From contig NZ_JADOBE010000007.1 in assembly GCF_015637705.1 (NCBI RefSeq), positions 1-64,000 of the forward strand: a DNA stretch of 64,000 nucleotides, read 5' to 3'. Numbering within the stretch: the stretch's first letter is position 1; each line of letters opens with the position of its first letter. Source of the stretch: Pseudomonas sp. N040. Lineage in GTDB: Bacteria; Pseudomonadota; Gammaproteobacteria; Pseudomonadales; Pseudomonadaceae. The position numbers and the translations under genes were made by a program. The notes beneath the pieces were generated by a model. The model worked only from the letters and a program-made list of their open reading frames with translations, did not search any database and had not been told where the DNA came from. Positions 58,076 to 64,000 of the stretch are shown piece after piece.

Positions 58076-59023
58076 TCAGCCGGGCGGCTGCGCGTGGCTC
58101 TGCACCCAGGCAAACAGGCGATTGGTATCTTCCAGGCGGCACAGGCTGGTGCCGGGGGCCATGATCGCGGCGCTGCCGGCCGCGACACCATAGCGTGCCG
58201 CTTCGCTGAGACTGGCTCCGGCGGCCAGCTTGAGCAACATGGCGCCAAGCAGGCTGTCACCGGCACCAACAGTGCTGACCTTCTTCACATTCGGCGCGCT
58301 GATGCGCTCGACCCGCTCCGTGGTGGCCAGCAGTGCGCCTTGTGCACCCAGCGAGACCATGATCGCCGCGCAGGCTCCGCTCCTGATCAGGCTGCGGGCG
58401 GCCGCTGCCAACTGCTCGGGTTCGCTGATTTCGCTTCCGGCCAGCGCGCTCAGTTCACTCAGGCTGGGCTTGATCAGGAACAGTCCGCCGGCCTGCACGG
58501 CTTGCTGCAGCGCCGCCCCGGAACTGTCGACGATGCAGCGTGCGCCCTGCCGGTTGGCCTGCTGCAACAACCGCGGCAGAAAGTCTGCGGCCAGTCCCTC
58601 GGGATGGCTGCCGCTGAGCACCAGATAGTCGATGTGCCCCAGTGCCTGCAGGGTGGCGAGCAATTGCGCCTGTTCCGCCAGGCTCAGGCGCGCGCCAGGC
58701 AGGACGAAGCGGTATTGCTGGCCATGGGCCTGCTCGTCGACGTTGAAGCACTGGCGCGTCCATTCCTGGATGGCGACTGCCTGACAGGCTACGCCCTCGG
58801 CCTGCAGCAGCTCCAGCAGGTGCTGACCGGTGGGCCCGCCCGCCGGAAAAATGGCCAGCGCGGTGCCACCGAGGTTGTGCAGGGCGCGGGCGACATTGAT
58901 CCCGCCACCGCCAGGCGCATAGCTTGGCGCGCTGCAGCGCAACTTGGTGTCGGGGCAGAGGTGGTCAATGCTGGTTGCACTATCGAGCGCCGGACTGAGT
59001 GTCAGGGTGACGATACGGGGCAT
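58076..59023 (-). CDS. pfkB: 6-phosphofructokinase II (PfkB family)
   Basis: This 315-residue ribokinase-type sugar kinase follows E. coli PfkB closely through its length as I recall that protein: ITLTLSP-like start (TLTLSPALDSAT), APGGGGINVARAL (compare EPGGGGINVARA), CIVDSSGAAL, VSLGAQGAL and the catalytic TVGAGDSLLGAM. The match suggests phosphorylation of fructose 6-phosphate; tagatose 6-phosphate or fructose 1-phosphate are alternatives in the same family. AAGGAG precedes the ATG. It is convergent with dnaQ and divergent from ldcA, with no sugar-uptake genes nearby. Pseudomonads generally lack phosphofructokinase, which makes it notable. Confidence 0.85.
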   Translation of the reverse strand: MPRIVTLTLSPALDSATSIDHLCPDTKLRCSAPSYAPGGGGINVARALHNLGGTALAIFPAGGPTGQHLLELLQAEGVACQAVAIQEWTRQCFNVDEQAHGQQYRFVLPGARLSLAEQAQLLATLQALGHIDYLVLSGSHPEGLAADFLPRLLQQANRQGARCIVDSSGAALQQAVQAGGLFLIKPSLSELSALAGSEISEPEQLAAAARSLIRSGACAAIMVSLGAQGALLATTERVERISAPNVKKVSTVGAGDSLLGAMLLKLAAGASLSEAARYGVAAGSAAIMAPGTSLCRLEDTNRLFAWVQSHAQPPG

Positions 59024-59140
59024 GCACAGCTCCTTGCAGACTGGGGGCTTCTCGCGGTGCTGCAGCCTGACAAATTACAGGGTGCCGCGTCTAGTTCCAT
59101 GCTGCGCCGGCTGATTTTCAGGGCTGCCGGCACAACAAGC

Positions 59141-59182
59141 TGTCGCATCCACGCTGATATGTGTCGCACTGTTGTAGAACGG
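59141..59182 (+). promoter_or_regulatory. ArgR-binding site upstream of ldcA
   Basis: Two TGTCGC half-sites (59141-59146 and 59162-59167) are spaced exactly 21 nt apart. This follows the P. aeruginosa ArgR consensus of tandem TGTCGC-N8-AA-N5 units; the AA positions read TG and AG. The site is about 90-125 nt upstream of ldcA. Confidence 0.78.
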
Positions 59183-59268
59183 TAAATTCTTTTCTGCCAA
59201 GCGCTTGCGGCAAACGCATTTACCTGCCGGAATGGGCGCACAAGAAGCTGTAGCCCCAGGAAAACGCC

Positions 59269-61521
59269 ATGTACAAAGACCTCAAATTCCCCATTCTCAT
59301 CGTGCACAGAGACATCAAGAGCGACACGGTCGCCGGTGATCGTGTGCGGGCGATTGCACGTGAACTGGAACAGGACGGTTTCAGTATCCTGTCTACCGTC
59401 AGTTCGGCAGAAGGCCGGATTGTGGCTTCGACGCACCATGGCCTGGCCTGCATCCTGGTGTCGGCCGAAGGTGCCGGGGAGAACCAGCGCCTGCTGCAGG
59501 ATGTGGTCGAGCTGATCCGCATCGCCCGGGTCCGCGCGCCGCACTTGCCGATTTTTGCCATCGGCGAACAGGTCACCATCGAGAATGCCCCGGCCGAAGC
59601 GATGACCGATCTGAACGAGTTGCGCGGTCTGCTCTATCTGTTCGAGGACACCGTGCCGTTTCTGGCGCGTCAGGTGGCGCGTGCGGCGCGCTCCTACCTG
59701 GACAAGCTGCTGCCACCGTTTTTCAAGGCCCTGGTGCAGCACACGTCGCAGTCTAACTATTCCTGGCACACACCCGGGCACGGTGGCGGCGTGGCCTACC
59801 GCAAGAGTCCGGTGGGTCAGGCTTTCCACCAGTTCTTCGGCGAAAACACCTTGCGCTCGGACCTCTCGGTTTCGGTCCCCGAACTCGGCTCCCTGCTCGA
59901 TCACACCGGCCCGCTGGCCGAGGCGGAAGAGCGCGCGGCGCGCAATTTCGGCGCTGACCATACCTTCTTCGTGATCAACGGCACCTCGACCGCCAACAAG
60001 ATCGTCTGGCACTCGATGGTCGCCCGGGATGACCTGGTGCTGGTGGACCGCAACTGCCACAAGTCGATCCTGCACTCGATCATCATGACCGGCGCCATCC
60101 CGCTGTACCTGTGCCCGGAGCGCAACGAGCTGGGCATCATCGGGCCGATTCCGCTGTCCGAATTCAGCAAGGAATCGATCCAGGCCAAGATCGACGCCAG
60201 CCCGCTGGCGCGCGGACGTGCGCCCAAGGTCAAGCTCGCGGTGGTGACCAACTCGACCTACGACGGCCTGTGCTACAACGCCGAGATGGTCAAGCAGGCG
60301 CTGGGCGACAGTGTCGAGGTGCTGCATTTCGACGAGGCCTGGTATGCCTATGCGGCCTTCCACGAGTTCTATGCCGGTCGCTATGGCATGGGCACGCGCT
60401 GCGACGAACACACCCCGCTGGTGTTTACCACCCATTCCACCCACAAGCTGCTGGCGGCGTTCAGCCAGGCCTCGATGATCCACGTGCAGAATGGCGGGGT
60501 GCGCCAGCTCGATCGAGATCGTTTCAACGAAGCCTTCATGATGCACATCTCGACCTCGCCACAGTACGGCATCATCGCCTCGCTGGACGTGGCCTCGGCC
60601 ATGATGGAAGGCCCGGCCGGGCGTTCGCTGATCCAGGAAACCTTCGACGAGGCGCTGAGCTTTCGCCGGGCCCTGGCCAACCTGCGGCAGAGCCTGCCCG
60701 CGGACGACTGGTGGTTCAGTATCTGGCAACCGGAGCAGACGGCGGGCGCCGACGCGGTGTCCACCAGCGACTGGGTGCTGGCTCCTCGGGCGGCCTGGCA
60801 CGGCTTCGGCGAAATTGCCGACGACTACGTGCTGCTGGACCCGATCAAGGTCACCCTGGTGATGCCCGGCCTGAGCGCCGATGGCGTGCTGGGCGAGCAG
60901 GGCATCCCGGCGGCGGTGGTCAGCAAGTTCCTCTGGGAGCGCGGGCTGGTGGTGGAGAAGACCGGCCTCTATTCGTTCCTGGTGCTGTTCTCGATGGGCA
61001 TTACCAAGGGCAAGTGGAGCACGCTGCTGACCGAACTGCTCGAATTCAAGCGCAGTTACGATGCCAACCTGCCACTGGCGCAGGCGTTGCCCTGTATCGC
61101 CCAAGTCGATGCGGCACGTTATCAGGGCATGGGCCTGCGCGACCTGTGCGACCAGTTGCATGCCTGCTACCGTGAAAACGCCACGGCCAAGGCACTGCGG
61201 CGGATGTATACCGAGCTGCCACAGATAGCCATGAAACCAGCCGATGCCTACGACAAGCTGGTGCGCCGCGAAGTCGAGGCGGTGCCCCTGGACCAGTTGG
61301 AGGGGCGGATTGCAGCGGTCATGCTGGTGCCGTATCCGCCGGGCATTCCACTGATCATGCCGGGTGAGCGGTTTACCGAGAAAACCCGGGCGATCATCGA
61401 GTACCTGCAGTTTGCCGGGCGCTTCGATCGCAGCTTCCCGGGGTTCGAGGCCGACGTGCATGGTCTGCAGCGTACTGCCTCGGCCAACGGTTACGAGTAC
61501 CGGGTCGAATGCCTCAAGTAA
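59269..61521 (+). CDS. ldcA: Lysine decarboxylase LdcA (Orn/Lys/Arg decarboxylase class I)
   Basis: This 750-residue PLP enzyme decarboxylates lysine to cadaverine, the first step of the decarboxylase route of lysine catabolism. The N-terminal wing domain (VLIVHRDIK-like start) precedes the PLP domain with SNYSWHTPGHGGGVAYRKS and VVTNSTYDGLCYN; the PLP lysine is K393 in HSTHKLLAAFSQ. The C-terminal domain ends in YRVECLK. It is very similar to P. aeruginosa LdcA as recalled. An ArgR box upstream fits the known arginine control of that gene. Confidence 0.95.
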   Translation: MYKDLKFPILIVHRDIKSDTVAGDRVRAIARELEQDGFSILSTVSSAEGRIVASTHHGLACILVSAEGAGENQRLLQDVVELIRIARVRAPHLPIFAIGEQVTIENAPAEAMTDLNELRGLLYLFEDTVPFLARQVARAARSYLDKLLPPFFKALVQHTSQSNYSWHTPGHGGGVAYRKSPVGQAFHQFFGENTLRSDLSVSVPELGSLLDHTGPLAEAEERAARNFGADHTFFVINGTSTANKIVWHSMVARDDLVLVDRNCHKSILHSIIMTGAIPLYLCPERNELGIIGPIPLSEFSKESIQAKIDASPLARGRAPKVKLAVVTNSTYDGLCYNAEMVKQALGDSVEVLHFDEAWYAYAAFHEFYAGRYGMGTRCDEHTPLVFTTHSTHKLLAAFSQASMIHVQNGGVRQLDRDRFNEAFMMHISTSPQYGIIASLDVASAMMEGPAGRSLIQETFDEALSFRRALANLRQSLPADDWWFSIWQPEQTAGADAVSTSDWVLAPRAAWHGFGEIADDYVLLDPIKVTLVMPGLSADGVLGEQGIPAAVVSKFLWERGLVVEKTGLYSFLVLFSMGITKGKWSTLLTELLEFKRSYDANLPLAQALPCIAQVDAARYQGMGLRDLCDQLHACYRENATAKALRRMYTELPQIAMKPADAYDKLVRREVEAVPLDQLEGRIAAVMLVPYPPGIPLIMPGERFTEKTRAIIEYLQFAGRFDRSFPGFEADVHGLQRTASANGYEYRVECLK

Positions 61522-61533
61522 CCGCGTGAGCCG

Positions 61534-61571
61534 CAACTGCTGCACCGGCAATGGCGCACGGGCAGCAGTTG
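61534..61571 (+). terminator. Inverted repeat after ldcA
   Basis: CAACTGCTGC and GCAGCAGTTG are perfect 10-bp arms around an 18-nt spacer, 12 nt after the ldcA stop. Without a T-run its role as terminator is tentative. Confidence 0.45.
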
Positions 61572-61803
61572 TCGCACCGCCCGAGTTGGTGCCAGCGCGC
61601 AACCAGCCCCCAGCCGGATCAGCCGGTTGCACAGCCGATCCGGGGTTGCGCGCAACGCATGACGCATTCCTCAGTATCCGCCCGTGTCCTTCGACTTTTA
61701 TTGCATGCTTGTTATAGTTGCCGGAAAGGTGCGCTGACAGCCTCGGCAACTACGCCTGACAAGAAACGGCGCGGCTGCGCCAACTGCTCCAGAGGATGAC
61801 TCG

Positions 61804-62616
61804 GTGTCTGAATTCAAAGCCTTCAAAGTGGAAGTCGAAGACAAGATTGCGCATGTCCAGATCAACCGTCCGGACAAGGTGAATTCGATGAACGCCGACT
61901 TCTGGCGGGAAATCACCGAGATTTTTCGCTGGGCCGATGTCACCGACGGCGTGCGGGTGGTGGTGATTTCCGGGGCCGGGAAGCATTTCTCATCCGGCAT
62001 GGACCTGATGCTACTGGCCAGCGTTGGCAGCCAGCTGGGCAGTGACACCGGGCGCAACGCGCTGAATCTGCGGCGCAAGATCATGGAGTTCCAGGAATCC
62101 TTCACCGCTATCGAGCGCTGCGCCAAGCCGGTCCTCGCGGCGATTCACGGTTATTGCCTGGGTGGCGCGATCGACCTGATCGCTGCCTGTGACATGCGCT
62201 ATGCGACACTGGACGCACAGTTCTCCATCAAGGAAGTCGACATGGGCATGGCTGCCGACGTTGGCACCCTGCAGCGCATGCCGCACCTGATCGGCGATGG
62301 CATGCTGCGCGAACTGGCATTTACCGCGAGGACCTTCAACGGCGAGGAAGCCCGCAGCATGGGCCTGGTCAATCGCACCTATGCCGATCATGCCGCGCTG
62401 GTCGAAGGCGTGTTCCAGCTGGCGCGGGAAATTGCCGCCAAGTCGCCGGTGGCCATTCGCGGTACCAAGGAAATGCTGCGCTACATGCGTGACCACCGGA
62501 TCGATGACGGCCTCGAGTACATTGCGACCTGGAATGCCTCGATGCTGCAGTCCGAAGACCTGCGTGTCGCGATCGCGGCGCACATGAGCAAGCAACGGCC
62601 GGAGTTTGCCAATTGA
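61804..62616 (+). CDS. Enoyl-CoA hydratase/isomerase family protein, dienoyl-CoA-isomerase-like
   Basis: This 270-residue crotonase-fold protein has the oxyanion-hole sequences SSGMDLMLL and HGYCLGGAIDL. Catalytic-type acids E144 and D152 lie in KEVDMGMAADVGTLQR, where mammalian delta3,5-delta2,4-dienoyl-CoA isomerase has its catalytic pair at the same spacing. It could therefore shift double bonds during unsaturated fatty acid beta-oxidation rather than act as a plain hydratase. The start is a GTG (61804) with GAGGA upstream; no fatty-acid genes flank it. Confidence 0.87.
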   Translation: MSEFKAFKVEVEDKIAHVQINRPDKVNSMNADFWREITEIFRWADVTDGVRVVVISGAGKHFSSGMDLMLLASVGSQLGSDTGRNALNLRRKIMEFQESFTAIERCAKPVLAAIHGYCLGGAIDLIAACDMRYATLDAQFSIKEVDMGMAADVGTLQRMPHLIGDGMLRELAFTARTFNGEEARSMGLVNRTYADHAALVEGVFQLAREIAAKSPVAIRGTKEMLRYMRDHRIDDGLEYIATWNASMLQSEDLRVAIAAHMSKQRPEFAN

Positions 62617-62653
62617 GGCTGTCGCCAGGCTTCTCGACGGGGGCACGTGAATC

Positions 62654-64000
62654 ATGACCGCTGGAGCTACGTCCCTGAGCCTGGTGCGTGATGAGCTCTT
62701 CTCGACCATGGAGCAGACCGAGCAGCAGCTCGAGCAATTCATCAGTGAACGCGACAATGGCAGCCACCTGCAGCAGGCGGTAGAAAGCCTCCAGCAGATT
62801 CGCGGTACCTTGAACCTGATCGGACTGGCCGGTGCCGAATTGCTTGCCCAGGAAATACTGCAGCAGGCCACCGATATTCCGGTAGGCGCCGGTGCCGAGC
62901 GCAACGCCCAGTTATCCGCCCTGAGTTCCGGGATGCATGTTCTGCGGCGCTATCTTGAAACAGTCGACCTGCATCGCCAGGAGTTTCCCGAACTATTGCT
63001 GCCGGCGATCAACGAACTGCGCCAGACCAACGCACAAGCGCTGTTGCCGGAAAGCTTCTTTTTCAGTGCGCGCCTGGATGTTCAGCGTCCGCCGCTTGCC
63101 GCAAAACCCGCGACCCAGAGCAATCGCGTAGCGGAAGCCCGGCGCATGCGACATATGTATCAGGTCGGCCTGCTCGGTTTCCTGCGTGGTGACAATCCGC
63201 AAGCCAGCCTGAAGCTGATGGCGCGGGCGATGCAGCGGCTGGATCAGCTGTACGCCAGCGAGAGTCGCGGGCGCTTGTGCTGGTTGGCTGCCGCCGCCCT
63301 GGAAGCCTGCTTGGACGGCCAGCTATTGCCACGGCAGTCGCGCAAGCTGCTGTTTGCACGACTGGATCGCGAACTCAAGCAGCTGTTTGCCAGTGAGCAG
63401 TACGACGCGCCGCGCAGTCTGCTGAAAGAGCTGCTGTACCTGGTTGCGCTGGCCGATACGCAAGGTCCACTGGTCAGCTCGGTGCGCGGAGCGTTCGGCC
63501 TCAACAGCCTGCCGTTCACCGACCACCTGCTGGAGGACGCCTACAAGAATCTGGCGGGACCTGGGCAGGGCGTGATGCGCTCCTTGTCCAGCGCGATCCG
63601 CGATGAACTGGCAAGCCTCAAGGATTACCTGGATCTGATCGAGCGCGGCGCAGCGCCTGCCGATGGCTTGAGCAATCTGCATGCGGTCATGGGCAAGTTG
63701 TCCAAGACGCTCGGCATGGTGGGCCTCAGCGCGGCCGGCAATGCACTGCAAGTGCAGGTGCAACTGGTGAGTGTGTGGATCGAAGGGGCGGCCATCGACC
63801 CTGCGGCAATGCTCAAGCTGGCTGATACGGTTCTGTATGTCGAGGGCGTGGTCGCCAGCCTGGAACATGGCAAGGCACGCCCCAGCTTGCCGAAGGCGCC
63901 GCCTGACGACGAGCAGCTGTTTGCGGTCAATCAATTGCGTGAAGCACGCATTGTGGTGATCGATGAGGCGCACGGCGGTATAGCCATGGCCAAGCGGGCC
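62654..64000 (+). CDS. fimL: FimL, type IV pili/virulence regulator (partial)
   Basis: The ATG at 62654 (MTAGATSLSLVRDELFST) opens a frame still coding at the window edge after 449 codons; the full protein is about 550 residues as I recall. It resembles the N-terminal Hpt-like region of ChpA (LVRDELFSTMEQTEQQLEQF; SLQQIRGTLNLIGLAGAELL), but the usual phosphorylatable histidine is replaced in the R-G-T-L-N-L-I-G segment. FimL promotes cAMP/Vfr signalling and twitching. It lies 37 nt after the enoyl-CoA hydratase gene. The 3' end is outside the window. Confidence 0.9.
   Translation, partial: MTAGATSLSLVRDELFSTMEQTEQQLEQFISERDNGSHLQQAVESLQQIRGTLNLIGLAGAELLAQEILQQATDIPVGAGAERNAQLSALSSGMHVLRRYLETVDLHRQEFPELLLPAINELRQTNAQALLPESFFFSARLDVQRPPLAAKPATQSNRVAEARRMRHMYQVGLLGFLRGDNPQASLKLMARAMQRLDQLYASESRGRLCWLAAAALEACLDGQLLPRQSRKLLFARLDRELKQLFASEQYDAPRSLLKELLYLVALADTQGPLVSSVRGAFGLNSLPFTDHLLEDAYKNLAGPGQGVMRSLSSAIRDELASLKDYLDLIERGAAPADGLSNLHAVMGKLSKTLGMVGLSAAGNALQVQVQLVSVWIEGAAIDPAAMLKLADTVLYVEGVVASLEHGKARPSLPKAPPDDEQLFAVNQLREARIVVIDEAHGGIAMAKRA

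Noticed and set aside
59002..61749. A 915-codon open frame on the minus strand, antisense to ldcA
   Set aside because: It mirrors a GC-rich, strongly biased gene in which the opposite frame rarely meets stop codons. Its translation is rich in H, R, G and Q and has no family motif, whereas ldcA is certain.

Overview
The window is a chromosomal segment of a pseudomonad (Pseudomonadaceae). From lpxH to fimL the gene order is the conserved Pseudomonas backbone: lpxH-ppiB / glnS-cysS / folD / tRNA-Arg, -His, -Leu / tig-clpP-clpX-lon-hupB-ppiD / fabI / nppDCBA2A1 / mltD-gloB / methyltransferase-rnhA-dnaQ / ldcA / enoyl-CoA hydratase / fimL. Protein lengths (ClpX 426, Lon 798, Tig 436, HtpG 634 aa) match those I recall for Pseudomonas. 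No phage, transposase, CRISPR array or rRNA was seen, and no gene is clearly broken. Two genes, ccoQ and fimL, run off the ends.

Layout. 1-2.3 kb: the ccoNOQ cbb3 oxidase operon (minus) with a near-perfect ANR/FNR box. 2.3-6 kb: a small hydrolase, thpR, and cysI with its DUF934 partner. 6-10.6 kb: a 37-residue membrane peptide, a YpfJ-type metallopeptidase, a short-chain dehydrogenase, a cupin and a DUF2157/DUF4824 pair. 10.7-20.9 kb: a seven-gene operon usually annotated as 'urea carboxylase' which I read as a guanidine uptake and degradation operon. It has a canonical guanidine-I (ykkC) riboswitch leader and a good sigma-54 promoter match upstream. 21-27.6 kb: a benE transporter, a DUF2970 protein, a wax-ester-synthase/DGAT with a lysine/alanine/proline tail, an HSL-like esterase, a MAPEG protein and an unknown membrane-anchored protein. 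27.6-45 kb: htpG (heat-shock promoter), miaE, lpxH/ppiB, glnS/cysS, folD, three tRNAs and the trigger factor/Clp/Lon/HU/PpiD proteostasis cluster. 45-56 kb: fabI with the nppA1A2BCD peptide/nucleoside transporter, mltD and gloB. 56-64 kb: a methyltransferase, rnhA, dnaQ, a PfkB-type 6-phosphofructokinase (unexpected in this group), ldcA with an upstream ArgR box, a dienoyl-CoA-isomerase-like protein and the start of fimL.

How the guanidine operon should work. The ABC transporter imports the substrate. The biotin-dependent carboxylase makes carboxyguanidine, the two DUF1989 subunits (carboxyguanidine deiminase) convert it to allophanate, and allophanate hydrolase releases ammonia and CO2. Sigma-54 would tie transcription to nitrogen status and the riboswitch would gate it by guanidine. 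Three copies of one palindromic repeat lie in the intergenic spacers of this operon. A palindrome of a second family is embedded in frame inside the carboxylase gene.
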